NCBI GenBank assembly: GCA_051861445.1
Contig: JBHYCS010000006.1
Span: 1 to 64,000, forward strand
Direction: 5' to 3'
DNA from: Parasediminibacterium sp051861445
GTDB lineage: Bacteria; Bacteroidota; Bacteroidia; Chitinophagales; Chitinophagaceae
DNA length: 64,000 nt
Program-made: the position numbers and the translations under genes
The notes under the pieces: generated by a model
Told to the model about the DNA's origin: nothing
Databases searched by the model: none
The model's input: the letters and a program-made list of their open reading frames with translations, nothing else
In this document: piece by piece, positions 36,072 through 45,991 of the stretch
Numbering within the stretch: position 1 is the stretch's first letter
Layout: each line of letters opens with the position of its first letter

Positions 36072-37076
36072 ATGGAAAGAAAAGTAAACTATGGTTATTC
36101 ATTTAAGCTAGAATGTGTAGAATTAGTAACAAAAAAATACTATTCAACTGGATATGTATCGAAGTTAAAAGACATACCTGAAACACTTATTCGTAAGTGG
36201 GTTGGCGTTTATAGAGTCTATGGATTATCTAGGTTATACCCAAAGCAGTATTATAATTATACAGTTAATTTTAAATTACTGCTAAGTTTAACAGATATGG
36301 CAAGAAGTAGCTTTTATTATTATCACAAACAAAGCAAATTACCAGATAAATATGCAGTAATAAAATTGGAAATTAAACGAATTTACCAACACCATAAAGG
36401 ACGCTATGGCTATCGTAGAATAACAGATAAGCTTCAAAACAAAGGAGTAATTGTCAATCATAAAACAGTGATGAGATTAATCAACTTAATAGGATTGAAA
36501 AGTATTATTAGGGTAAAAAAATACAAATCATATAGGGGAGAAAATGGAAAAATTGCTCCTAATATATTGCAAAGGAACTTTCAGGCTGCAGCCACAAATG
36601 AAAAATGGGCAACGGATGTAACGGAGTTTAATGTATCTGGCCCAAAATTGTATTTATCGACAATTATAGACTTATTTAATCAAGAAATCATCAGCTATGA
36701 AATAACAGAAAGCCCAGTGTTTGAACAGGTAGTAATGATGCTAAAGAAAGCGTTTAAAAAAATACCAAACGACACTAATTTAATGCTGCATTATGATCAG
36801 GGCTGGCAATATCAAATGAGCCATTATCAACATTTACTAAAAGAAAAGGGAATTATACAAAGCATGTTAAGAAAAGGAAATTGCCTAGATAATGCCATTA
36901 TCGAAAACTTCTTCGGAACACTTAAATCAGAATTATTTTACACAGAAAATTTAAAACAATTGAGCAATTAAAACAAAAAATAAAAGACCATATTTTTTAT
37001 TACAACAATGATAAAATCAAATTTAAACAAAATGAGTCCGATAAAATATCGAACTCATTATTATCAAAACAATTAA
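36072..37076 (+). pseudogene. IS3-family transposase, internally deleted and frameshifted
   Basis: The first 70 residues (MERKVNYGYSFKLECVE, RKWVGVYRVYGLSRLYPK) are the start of an OrfA helix-turn-helix protein. They run straight into OrfB at LLSLTDMARSSFYYY, so about 100 or more residues, including the end of OrfA and the usual frameshift site, are missing. The DDE catalytic residues are still visible: WATDVTEF, IDLF / HYDQGWQYQ, and NAIIENFFG. The usual HSDQGWQ has changed to HYDQGWQ. The frame ends early at 36971 (LKQLSN). The expected tail (IEQLKQKIKDHIFYYNND, then NKMSPIKYRTHYYQNN) continues in two other frames to 37076, so there are at least two further frameshifts. It is not expected to be active. 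Confidence 0.85.
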
Positions 37077-37148
37077 TAAATTTGTCTAAATTTTTGGGTG
37101 AAGTCTAGAGTATGATTACACCTTTTTTTTAATTATTAAAATTCTATT

Positions 37149-38879
37149 TTATCTATTCATACTTGCTAAAAACTCTTCATTGCTTTTTGTTCCTCTCATT
37201 CTCTTCAATAATTCGTTCATTGCTTCTTCTGTATTCATATCATTAATGTAAAGACGTAAAATATTCATTCTAGATAATACATCTTTATCTAACAATAAAT
37301 CGTCTCTTCTTGTACTAGAAGCAACTAGGTCAATAGCAGGGAAAATTCTACGGTTAGCTAAACGTCTATCTAACTGTAATTCCATATTACCTGTTCCCTT
37401 AAATTCTTCAAAAATTACCTCATCCATTTTGCTACCTGTTTCTATTAATGCAGTAGCAAGAATGGTTAAAGAACCTCCATTTTCAATTTTACGTGCAGCA
37501 CCAAAAAATTGTTTTGGTTTTTGCATAGCATTGGCTTCAACACCACCACTTAATACTTTACCGCTTGCAGGTGCTACGGTATTGTGTGCTCTTGCTAAAC
37601 GAGTAATACTATCTAATAAAATAACAACATCGTGTCCACATTCTACCAAACGCTTTGCTTTTTGTAAAGCCATTGCAGAAACCTTTACATGTTTTTCAGC
37701 TGGTTCGTCGAAAGTGCTAGCAATTACTTCACCATTAACACTACGTTCCATATCCGTTACTTCCTCTGGTCGTTCATCAATCAAAACCACCATTAAATAA
37801 CACTCTGGATGATTGGCAGCAATAGCATTGGCTACTTCTTTCAGCAACATGGTTTTACCCACTTTTGGTTGAGCCACAATTAATCCACGTTGGCCTTTTC
37901 CTATTGGTGTAAATAAATCAATAATTCTAGTGCTGTAATTAGATGGAGATGTAAATAAATTTAATTTCTCAAATGGAAATAATGGTGTTAAATAATCGAA
38001 AGGAACTCTATCTCTTACTTCATCAGGTCTTTTTCCATTAATACCATCTACTTTTAACAAAGCAAAATACTTCTCTCCTTCTTTTGGCGGTCTTACAGTT
38101 CCTGAAACGGTATCACCTGTTTTTAATCCAAATAATTTTATTTGACTTGGAGAAACATATACATCATCTGGTGAACTTAAATAATTGTAATCAGATGAAC
38201 GTAAAAAACCATATCCATCAGGCATCATTTCTAATACACCTTCTCCTGCAATAATTCCATCAAATTCAATATTAAAAACAGGTTCTCTTCTAAAGTTTTG
38301 TCTTGGAGGCAATTGTGGTGCTTCGGAAGCAACAATGGTTTCACCCTCTTGTTGTTCTTCTACATTTTCTTTTGTTTCCGTTTCAGCAACAGACGGTTTA
38401 TTATGCGTCAGTTGCTCTGTCGCTTGTAGCATTTGTTCTGCTAAGCTTAACTGTTTTGCATCTACTTCATTTATATCATCTACAATAGAAGTTTGTTGCT
38501 GTTGTTGAACTGGTTTCGTTTTTTTAGCAGGTTTAAACTTGCTAATTGGTCTTTCTGCTTTAGGCATTGCAGCAGGTTCTTGAACAGTAGCTTCTACAAT
38601 AGGTGCAGGTGCTTCAATCGGTAATTCTGGTTGCACCACTTCTGCTTCTTCTACACCATTGCTAGTGGTAGTTTTTACAGTAACAGCCTTACGAGTTCTA
38701 GGTTTACGTTGTTGTTTAGAATCGTCTTTTGAGTCGCCGTTTTTAGTTGCTTGTTGATCTAGAATTTTATAAATCAAATCTTGTTTAGGAAGATCTTTAT
38801 AATCTTTTAAATTTAATTGTTCTGCTACATCAAATAGTTCAGGAACTAACATGTCATTCAATTGCAAAATGTCGTACAT
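37149..38879 (-). CDS. rho: Transcription termination factor Rho
   Basis: 576 residues. An N-terminal Rho-N/SAP-like domain (about 1-50) is followed by an insertion of about 150 residues rich in Glu, Gln, Thr, Pro and Lys, typical of Bacteroidetes Rho. The cold-shock-like RNA-binding domain has GEGVLEMMPDGYGFLRS. The ATPase motor has GLIVAQPKVGKTMLL (Walker A), VVLIDERPEEVTDM, DVVILLDSITRLARA (Walker B) and the R-loop TGSKMDEVIFEEFKGTGNMEL. It is a hexameric RNA helicase ending untranslated transcripts. It is convergent with infB across the IS. Confidence 0.97.
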   Translation of the reverse strand: MYDILQLNDMLVPELFDVAEQLNLKDYKDLPKQDLIYKILDQQATKNGDSKDDSKQQRKPRTRKAVTVKTTTSNGVEEAEVVQPELPIEAPAPIVEATVQEPAAMPKAERPISKFKPAKKTKPVQQQQQTSIVDDINEVDAKQLSLAEQMLQATEQLTHNKPSVAETETKENVEEQQEGETIVASEAPQLPPRQNFRREPVFNIEFDGIIAGEGVLEMMPDGYGFLRSSDYNYLSSPDDVYVSPSQIKLFGLKTGDTVSGTVRPPKEGEKYFALLKVDGINGKRPDEVRDRVPFDYLTPLFPFEKLNLFTSPSNYSTRIIDLFTPIGKGQRGLIVAQPKVGKTMLLKEVANAIAANHPECYLMVVLIDERPEEVTDMERSVNGEVIASTFDEPAEKHVKVSAMALQKAKRLVECGHDVVILLDSITRLARAHNTVAPASGKVLSGGVEANAMQKPKQFFGAARKIENGGSLTILATALIETGSKMDEVIFEEFKGTGNMELQLDRRLANRRIFPAIDLVASSTRRDDLLLDKDVLSRMNILRLYINDMNTEEAMNELLKRMRGTKSNEEFLASMNR

Positions 38880-39274
38880 AGGGATTAATTAGAGGAATAA
38901 CTTTGAGGTTAAATACAAAAATCTAGGCTTAATTAATTTAGAAATCAATCGATTATTGTGAAAATGGAAGGAGAGAAACTGATTGATTAGTGAGATAACT
39001 AAATATTGTTCAGTTTGTTTCCGCTGCAATGTTACAGCAAAATGTTTAAATGCAACAAATTTTTAGTACACGCCTACATTAAATTATTCACAATACGGGT
39101 GTTTTTTACATGTATTGGCTATAAATACAAGCTTTGTTATTTGTTCTCCAAAACTTTTATCCCCTTTTGAGTTATTAAGCCACATCTTCTATTTGTTTAT
39201 AATCCTATTTTGATTAATGATGCTTCAACCACAAAAAAGTTTACTTTTACGCCCCTAAACCATAAAATTTATAC
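38880..39274. other. Divergent intergenic region between rho and fabH
   Basis: 395 AT-rich bases with no open frame of note. The fabH side has TACTTTTA (39242-39249), one base from the TAnnTTTG element and 33 bp before the start. No hairpin, repeat or RNA gene was recognised. Confidence 0.5.
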
Positions 39275-40273
39275 ATGAGCAAAATTACAGCTGCCATTAC
39301 ATGTGTTGGTGGGTTTGTTCCAGAAACAAAACTTACCAATTTTGATTTAGAAAAAATGGTAGATACCAATGATGAATGGATTAGAACTAGAACTGGTATT
39401 TCTGAAAGAAGAATTTTAAAAGAACCAGGAACGGCAACAAGTGATTTAGCGGTACCAGCAGTTTTAGAAATTTTAAAGAAGAAAAATTTAGATCCTACAG
39501 AAATTGATTGTGTTATTTGTGCAACAGTTACACCAGATATGTTTTTTCCATCAACTGCAAATATTGTATCTGATAAAGTGGGTGCAGTAAATGCTTTTGG
39601 CTTCGATTTAAGTGCAGCTTGTAGTGGATTTTTATTTGCATTAACCACAGGTGCTAGCTTTATTGAAAGCGGTAGATATAAAAAAGTAATTGTAATTGGT
39701 GCTGATAAAATGAGTGCCATTATCGATTATACTGAACGTAATAACTGTATTATTTTTGGTGATGGTGCTGCAGCAGTTTTATTAGAACCAGATACTGAAG
39801 GGTTTGGCGTACAAGATAGCTTACTTAAAAGTGATGGTAGTGGTAAAAACTTTTTACACATGAAAGCTGGAGGTTCTCTAAGACCTGCAACTGTAGAAAC
39901 CGTTTTGGCTAAAGAACATTATATTTATCAAGAAGGGCAAACCGTATTTAAATTTGCGGTAAAAGGCATGGCCGATGTGAGTGCAGAATTATTAGAAAGA
40001 AATGGATTAACAGGTGATGATGTAACATGGTTAGTGCCTCACCAAGCCAATTTAAGAATTATTGATGCAACTGCTAATAGAATGGGTTTACCGAAAGAAA
40101 AGGTAATGGTAAATATTAGTCGTTATGGAAACACAACTGCAGCAACTATTCCTTTATGTTTATGGGATTGGGAAAATCAATTGAAAAAAGGCGATACACT
40201 TGTATTGGCTGCTTTTGGTGGTGGATTTACTTGGGGTGCAACACTTATTAAATGGGCTTATACAGCAGAATAA
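39275..40273 (+). CDS. fabH: 3-oxoacyl-ACP synthase III (KAS III)
   Basis: 332 residues. The catalytic triad is complete: C116 in SAACSGFLF, H256 in VPHQANLRI and N286 in GNTTAAT. The N-terminal DEWIRTRTGISERR loop is the CoA-binding signature. It condenses acyl-CoA with malonyl-ACP to start fatty acid synthesis; in Bacteroidetes it usually takes branched primers made from branched-chain amino acids. It stands alone here, without plsX or rpmF next to it. Confidence 0.95.
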   Translation: MSKITAAITCVGGFVPETKLTNFDLEKMVDTNDEWIRTRTGISERRILKEPGTATSDLAVPAVLEILKKKNLDPTEIDCVICATVTPDMFFPSTANIVSDKVGAVNAFGFDLSAACSGFLFALTTGASFIESGRYKKVIVIGADKMSAIIDYTERNNCIIFGDGAAAVLLEPDTEGFGVQDSLLKSDGSGKNFLHMKAGGSLRPATVETVLAKEHYIYQEGQTVFKFAVKGMADVSAELLERNGLTGDDVTWLVPHQANLRIIDATANRMGLPKEKVMVNISRYGNTTAATIPLCLWDWENQLKKGDTLVLAAFGGGFTWGATLIKWAYTAE

Positions 40274-40424
40274 TTTATTTTTAATTTTGTTGAACGCTAT
40301 TCGGCTAAATTGCTTGAATAGCGTTTTTTATTTCTATTATAAATGGTATTACTACTGCTACTGCTTATATTTACTTTTGATATTTAATTTAATAACATCT
40401 TTCTTCATTATAGAAAATACACAC

Positions 40425-41651
40425 ATGCATTCTTCAAAATTTCCTTTAACAGGCATTAGTTCTGTGGCTATTCATTCTGCCGATAATAATCATGAATCTT
40501 CTTCACATTTAACGCCTATTTATGCTACATCTACATTTACATTCGATACAGCAGAACAAGGTATGCAACGCTTTATGGGCAACGAACCTGGCTACATTTA
40601 TAGCCGTTGGGGCAATCCTACATTTACAGTTGCAGAACAAACAATTGCCGCTTTAGAAGCATTTAACTTGTTCAACGAAGATGGGTCTCCACTACAATTA
40701 AAAGCCTTATTACATGCAAGTGGACAAGCAGCAATGGCTTCTATGTTTTTAAGCCAATTAGAAGTGGGAGATGCCGTTTTATCGCATTTTAGTTTATATG
40801 GTGGCACACATGAATTAATGCATAAAGTATTGGGACAAAGTGGTATACAAACCATTATTGCCGATATTAGAAACTTAGACATTTTAGAAGAAACAATTGC
40901 TAAAAATCCTACCATTAAATTGGTACATATAGAAACACCTGCCAACCCAACAATACAATGTGTAGATATTGCTGCTGTAACTGCAGTAGCTAAAAAACAT
41001 GGATTATTGGTTACAGTTGACAACACTTTTGCAACGCCTTATTTACAACAACCTTTTAAGTATGGAGTAGATTTTGTGTTTCATTCAACTACTAAATTTT
41101 TAAATGGTCATGGCAGTGCAATTGGTGGTGTATTGGTAGGAAAAGATTTAGAATTAATGAAGAAAAAAGTTTGGAAATGGCATGCTTTATTGGGTGGAAA
41201 TGCCAATCCTTTCGATGCATATTTACTGATTCAAGGAATGAAAACATTGGAAATTAGAATGGAAAGACATTGTGAAAATGCAATGAAAGTGGCTCATTTC
41301 TTAGAACAACATCCTGCTATTGAACATGTAAATTATACCGGACTAACTTCTCATCCTGATTTTGAAACTTCAAAAAAACAAATGCGTCATCCTGGACCAA
41401 TGATGAGCTTTGAATTAAAGGGTGGATTAACTGCAGGAAAAGCGTTTATTGATAAATTACAAATGTGTGTTCGTGCCGTTTCTTTAGGTACTGTAGATAC
41501 ATTAATTTCTCATCCTGCAAGTATGACACATTTTGGTGTGCCAAGAGAAGAACGTATTAAATATGGCATTACCGACGGTTTAATTAGAATGAGTGTAGGC
41601 ATGGAAAATATTGCAGACATTTTAGCCGATTTAGAACAAGCTTTATCTTAA
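40425..41651 (+). CDS. Cys/Met metabolism PLP-dependent enzyme (methionine gamma-lyase/cystathionine gamma-synthase-like)
   Basis: 408 residues from the ATG at 40425 (MHSSKFPLTGISSVAIHS); the frame is open into fabH but that part is not protein-like. YSRWGNPTFTVAEQ is the PLP-phosphate and neighbouring-subunit motif, SGQAAMAS the cofactor anchor, VDNTFATPYLQQP the aspartate motif, and K224 in FHSTTKFLNGHG the Schiff-base lysine. The C-terminal SLGTVDTLISHPASMTH is shared by methionine gamma-lyases, O-acetylhomoserine sulfhydrylases and cystathionine gamma-synthases. The exact reaction cannot be settled by eye. The GNAT gene starts 12 bp downstream. Confidence 0.85.
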   Translation: MHSSKFPLTGISSVAIHSADNNHESSSHLTPIYATSTFTFDTAEQGMQRFMGNEPGYIYSRWGNPTFTVAEQTIAALEAFNLFNEDGSPLQLKALLHASGQAAMASMFLSQLEVGDAVLSHFSLYGGTHELMHKVLGQSGIQTIIADIRNLDILEETIAKNPTIKLVHIETPANPTIQCVDIAAVTAVAKKHGLLVTVDNTFATPYLQQPFKYGVDFVFHSTTKFLNGHGSAIGGVLVGKDLELMKKKVWKWHALLGGNANPFDAYLLIQGMKTLEIRMERHCENAMKVAHFLEQHPAIEHVNYTGLTSHPDFETSKKQMRHPGPMMSFELKGGLTAGKAFIDKLQMCVRAVSLGTVDTLISHPASMTHFGVPREERIKYGITDGLIRMSVGMENIADILADLEQALS

Positions 41652-41663
41652 AATATTAACGCA

Positions 41664-42110
41664 ATGATTACGATAAGAAGAGCCATTGAAAGCGATTGTG
41701 AAAGGATAATTGAGTTGGTAAAAGAATTAGCTCTGTACGAAAAAGCACCACAAGAAGTAACTGTTTCGCTACAACATTTTAAAGAAAGTGGTTTTGGAAA
41801 AAACCCTATTTGGTGGGCTTTTGTAGCAGAAGAAAATGTTACCATTCAAGGTTTTGCTTTATACTACATTCGTTTTAGTACATGGAAAGGACAATGTTTG
41901 TATTTAGAAGATTTATTAGTTACCGAACAAATGAGAGGCAAAGGAATTGGTAAATTATTGTTTGATAGATTATTGGAAGAATGCAAAGAAAAAGGATTTA
42001 AAAGAATGGTATGGCAGGTGCTAGAATGGAACGAACCTGCCATTAATTTTTATAAAAAATACAATGCTACATTAGACCCTGAGTGGATGAATGGGATTAT
42101 AGATATTTAA
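41664..42110 (+). CDS. GNAT family N-acetyltransferase, SSAT/thialysine type
   Basis: 148 residues. The acetyl-CoA binding loop is MRGKGIGKLL (R91-G-K-G-I-G), and YLEDLLVTEQ precedes it. IRRAIESDCERIIELVKELALYEK at the start and the end WQVLEWNEPAINFYKKYNA resemble the diamine (SSAT) and thialysine acetyltransferases. It acetylates a small amine; the substrate is not known. It starts 12 bp after the PLP enzyme gene and is probably cotranscribed with it. Confidence 0.85.
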   Translation: MITIRRAIESDCERIIELVKELALYEKAPQEVTVSLQHFKESGFGKNPIWWAFVAEENVTIQGFALYYIRFSTWKGQCLYLEDLLVTEQMRGKGIGKLLFDRLLEECKEKGFKRMVWQVLEWNEPAINFYKKYNATLDPEWMNGIIDI

Positions 42111-42116
42111 GCTTCT

Positions 42117-43430
42117 TTAATACTTCTCATACAATTCATTCACAAACGCTTCTACAGAACGCCTTACAGTTGTTGCACTTGTTTGGTGATTGTTTACCAA
42201 AATAGAGAATATTAAGGTTTGTTGTTTTTTAGTAATTAAATAGCCGCTTAAAGCAACTTGACCACTTAGTGTACCTGTTTTGGCAAATATTTTTCCTTCT
42301 AAATTTTTGTAATAATTGCTAAGCGTTCCATCATTACCTGTTGGAAAAATAGTAGTAATGCGTTGCCAATTTATCTCTTCTTTCATTTTCAAAAGCACCC
42401 AAACAAAATCTTCTGGTGTAAACAAATTATATCTACTCAACCCACTTCCATCTACCCATCTTGGTGTTTGTGGCAATGCTTTTAACTCGGTTTTTAAAAG
42501 TGTATCAATTACTTGAGCATCGTTTAAAACATGGAGTATTTTATTGCTTACCATTAACAAAGTTTGTTCGGCATAAAAATTATCACTTCTATGCATTAAT
42601 GGCTTTAGTAACGAATCTAATGGCTGTGAAGCTATTTGATAACTTTTAACTGACTCACTTTGCTGTTTTGCATTTGCTTGTAATAAAATAGGTTTATTGG
42701 TTGCAGCAGCTAACAATTTTGCACTTAATTCAGCAGAGGTTATATAAGGCACTTCAACAGCTCTTTTTACTTTGCCTGTATTGTATACAGTAAAGCTATT
42801 AGCAGTTAAACTTCTATCTACCCTATTTACAAAACCACTTGCTTTTGCAGCTGCCATTTGCACAAACGAGTCGCTATTAAATAGTGCAGGAAAAATTTCT
42901 ATACTGTCTTTCTTTCCGCTTATACTTACAACATTACCATAAATGGGTAAAGCACTTCTTTCTGCCATATAATCTGCATCAAAATCATTCCAAGCCCAAC
43001 CGTTTCCCCAATGTTTTGCACGCCAATTATTTACATTTAAAACAATTGGTTTATTGGCATTTTTTAAAAATGAAACAACAGGGTGATTGGTAAAATCTGT
43101 ATGTAACAATGTAGGATCAGCTGTTGGTGTAATTACCAATTCATCTTTAAATTCTTGAACTTGTAAACCAATAATACTATCACCTAAATGTTTTAAAGCA
43201 GCGTAACAAGTAAATATTTTTGTATTGCTTGCAGGTACAAAATATTTATTAGATTGATAAGTATACACTTGCTTTTGTGTAGTTGCATTGTAAACACTAA
43301 TACCAATATGTGCTTGTTGTAAAGCTTTCTCGGCAAAAACTGTTTTATTAGCAAGATTAGAAACTTTCTTTTGTGTAGAACATGCAACCAATAATAGGCA
43401 AATGCATCCTACAAAAAATATTCGATTCAT
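42117..43430 (-). CDS. dacB: D-alanyl-D-alanine carboxypeptidase/endopeptidase (PBP4, S13 family)
   Basis: 437 residues from the ATG at 43430 (MNRIFFVGCICLLLVACSTQ); a start ten codons upstream would break the signal. It is a lipoprotein with C17. The serine peptidase motifs are SNTK (68-71, in VPASNTKIF), SDN in MHRSDNFYAEQ and KTG in FAKTGTLSG. The long insertion between SxxK and SxN is the S13 feature. It trims or cleaves crosslinked peptidoglycan stem peptides in the periplasm. It is convergent with the GNAT gene and 77 bp downstream of the RND gene. Confidence 0.93.
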   Translation of the reverse strand: MNRIFFVGCICLLLVACSTQKKVSNLANKTVFAEKALQQAHIGISVYNATTQKQVYTYQSNKYFVPASNTKIFTCYAALKHLGDSIIGLQVQEFKDELVITPTADPTLLHTDFTNHPVVSFLKNANKPIVLNVNNWRAKHWGNGWAWNDFDADYMAERSALPIYGNVVSISGKKDSIEIFPALFNSDSFVQMAAAKASGFVNRVDRSLTANSFTVYNTGKVKRAVEVPYITSAELSAKLLAAATNKPILLQANAKQQSESVKSYQIASQPLDSLLKPLMHRSDNFYAEQTLLMVSNKILHVLNDAQVIDTLLKTELKALPQTPRWVDGSGLSRYNLFTPEDFVWVLLKMKEEINWQRITTIFPTGNDGTLSNYYKNLEGKIFAKTGTLSGQVALSGYLITKKQQTLIFSILVNNHQTSATTVRRSVEAFVNELYEKY

Positions 43431-43507
43431 CTTGATAGCAGCTGAAAAAAACATAACCATAAGTTTATCAACAAACTTAAAGTATTTATACCGCTTAAAA
43501 ATGTATC

Positions 43508-45844
43508 TTATTCATTCGGTTTTTTCTTGCCTTTAGCAGACATACCAATAATTAATACAGGAAGTAATACCAAATTGGTTAATGTGCCTACAACTAAAGT
43601 TAGTGAAGTAAGCCACCCTAAAGCAATAGTGCCACCAAAACTGCTAAAGCAGAAAATAATAAACCCTGCAATTAATACCAATGATGTGTAAATAATACTA
43701 ATGCCAGTTTGCTTAATCGTTTGCACCAATGTATGTTGAACAGAATAATTATAGTGTGGTAATTCTTGTTTGTAATTAATTAAAAAACGAATTGTAACAT
43801 CAATAGCAATACCTAATGCTACACTAAACACCAATACTGTAGAAGGTTTTAAAGTAATGCCAACCCAACCCATAATACCTGCTGTAATTACCAATGGAAT
43901 AACATTAGGAATTAATGAACAAACCAATATTCTAAAAGAACGAAACAGATATAGCATACACAATGCTATTAACAAAAAGGCCCAAAAAATGCTTTCTTGT
44001 AACCCTTTAATAATAAAACGAGAACCTTCTAAAAAAGTAACGCTACTGCCTGTAAATTGAACATTGTAAGCAGCAGTGTCAAAAATTTCTTTACTTTTTT
44101 GTTCAAAATCGTTTAGCAAAATGGGTAGTTGTTGGCTACCAATATCTTTCATATTTACACTAATTCTTGCAATACGTTGATTACTATCAATAAACTTATT
44201 CATTAAACGTAAAGCAGCATTGTTTTTTTGAGCACTATCACCTTTGGCACTAATATACGTTCCTAAAAAAGCCATGTCTACATCAGCTGGTGTATTATAA
44301 CTCATACTATCACCATCAAAATAAGCTTGCTTGGCAAATTTTAATCCTTCAACAAAACTTAGTGGTCTACCTGTTTCCGGTTTTGCATTAATATATTCGG
44401 CAAATTCATCTATCTTATTAATCGGTCTTGTATTTCTAATTAAGCCTTTTTTCTTTTTTGTATCAATGGTAATTTCTAAAGGCATTACACCTTCAAAATT
44501 CTGTTCAAACCACTTTAAGTCGGTATAAATTTTATCTTTTTTCGGCAAATCATCTACTATAAAACCCTCACTTTTTAGCTTAAACAAACCTACAATTGCA
44601 AATGCGGTTACAGCTATCGTAACTATATAAACCCACTTAGCATGAAGAAAAGCCCAACGTTCTATTTTTATCAATACTTTTTCTAAAAATTTATTGTCTA
44701 GGTATTGAATATGTCTTGGCTTTGGAGCAGGTAAATAACTTAAAACTGTTGGAATGAAAATAAGAGAAATTACAAATAGTAGCATAATATTTATACCACT
44801 AACAACACCAAACTCTTTTAATAAAGCACTTCTTGTAAATGCAAATACAGCAAAACCAATAGCAGCTGCAATATTGCAAAAAAGTGTTACAACCCCCATT
44901 TTACCAATCATGGTTTTTAAAGCTTCTTCTTTATTATTGGTAAGCTTATAAGCAGCATGATATTTATTTAAAAAGTAAATACAATTAGGCACACCAATTA
45001 CTACAATTAAAGGTGGAATTAATGCCATTAATAAGGTAATATTATATCCAAACAACACCATTGTAGCCAAACTACAAACAACACCCATACCTACTACTAA
45101 TAAACTCATAATAGTAGCACTTACACTTCTAAAAAATAGCAATAATGTTATGGCTGAAAGTAAAAATGAACCCAATAAAAGATAATTCATTTCTACCTTA
45201 ATTTTATCGCCAATAATAGTTCTTAAATAAGGAAGCCCACTTATATGCGTTGTAATACCTGTTTGTTTTTCAAATGCTTGTATCGGCTGTAATATAGACT
45301 GTATAAGCCTTGTACGGCTTTTACTATTAATGGTATCTTTATTTACACCAATACCTAATAAATAACTATTCGTTGCAGGATTGTACAATAAACTTCTGTA
45401 AAAAGGTAAATTTTCAAACACCAATTTATCGCTATCTAAACTAGACTGTTCACTGTAAGGTGCATGAAATATAGGTGTTGGCTTAAAGCGTTTTAAAGCA
45501 GTATCGTTCAATAAATTTAAAGCTTGAGGTACACTTAAAACATCTGTAACATCGGGTACATTTTTAAGTTGTTGGTGCAGTTGAGCTACTGCATTAAAAA
45601 CCTCTTTTGTAAAAAATTTAGAACTTTCTATTCCTACAACAACCGTTCCACCATCATCACCAAACTGCTTTTTAAAATTCTGAAATTCTTGATATTTGGG
45701 GTTATCAGTAGGAATTGCTCTTGTAAAATCGTAGCCAATTTTTACTTGTGTTGCCAATAAAGCCGCAATAATATTTATAACAAGTAATCCAATTAATAAT
45801 GCTAATCGATATTTTAAAATAAACAAACCCAAACGATACCACAT
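43508..45844 (-). CDS. RND-superfamily transporter (MMPL/HpnN/Patched-like)
   Basis: 778 residues with the RND duplication: a first membrane helix, a large periplasmic loop (about 35-215), a cluster of five or six helices, a second single helix, a second loop (about 430-610) and a final helix cluster. LVFSVALGIAIDVTIRFLINYKQE near the end is the conserved helix-4 region with its acidic residue. Single-chain RND proteins of this kind move lipids, hopanoids or hydrophobic compounds. No membrane-fusion or outer-membrane partner is nearby, so it is not a tripartite drug pump. Cargo unknown. Confidence 0.85.
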   Translation of the reverse strand: MWYRLGLFILKYRLALLIGLLVINIIAALLATQVKIGYDFTRAIPTDNPKYQEFQNFKKQFGDDGGTVVVGIESSKFFTKEVFNAVAQLHQQLKNVPDVTDVLSVPQALNLLNDTALKRFKPTPIFHAPYSEQSSLDSDKLVFENLPFYRSLLYNPATNSYLLGIGVNKDTINSKSRTRLIQSILQPIQAFEKQTGITTHISGLPYLRTIIGDKIKVEMNYLLLGSFLLSAITLLLFFRSVSATIMSLLVVGMGVVCSLATMVLFGYNITLLMALIPPLIVVIGVPNCIYFLNKYHAAYKLTNNKEEALKTMIGKMGVVTLFCNIAAAIGFAVFAFTRSALLKEFGVVSGINIMLLFVISLIFIPTVLSYLPAPKPRHIQYLDNKFLEKVLIKIERWAFLHAKWVYIVTIAVTAFAIVGLFKLKSEGFIVDDLPKKDKIYTDLKWFEQNFEGVMPLEITIDTKKKKGLIRNTRPINKIDEFAEYINAKPETGRPLSFVEGLKFAKQAYFDGDSMSYNTPADVDMAFLGTYISAKGDSAQKNNAALRLMNKFIDSNQRIARISVNMKDIGSQQLPILLNDFEQKSKEIFDTAAYNVQFTGSSVTFLEGSRFIIKGLQESIFWAFLLIALCMLYLFRSFRILVCSLIPNVIPLVITAGIMGWVGITLKPSTVLVFSVALGIAIDVTIRFLINYKQELPHYNYSVQHTLVQTIKQTGISIIYTSLVLIAGFIIFCFSSFGGTIALGWLTSLTLVVGTLTNLVLLPVLIIGMSAKGKKKPNE

Positions 45845-45991
45845 ACACTTAAATAAATAATGAATAAATCTTTTAAGCTAAAAGCAGATGTAAAATATAG
45901 CTATACAAAAGCTAGATAAGCTGTAATTTTTGCGGTGCAAAGAAAAGAAATTATTATGGAGTGCCTCTGTTTATTACTAAATAGCACCGAT

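Larger units (their letters stand above)
36030..37107 (+). mobile_element. Decayed IS3-family insertion element
   Basis: The left end, TGCACATGCCCCAAAAAG continuing TTAGACAC (36030-36055), and the reverse complement of the right end (37082-37107: TAGACTTCACCCAAAAAT continuing TTAGACAA) share CCCAAAAA-TTAGACA, as expected of IS3-family terminal inverted repeats. Between them lies one degenerate transposase reading frame. I see no clear target-site duplication, which fits an old copy. It sits between the convergent infB and rho genes. Confidence 0.8.

Noticed and set aside
40200..40424. In-frame N-terminal extension of the PLP enzyme into fabH
   Set aside because: It overlaps fabH and codes an odd aromatic stretch; the ATG at 40425 starts the conserved protein.
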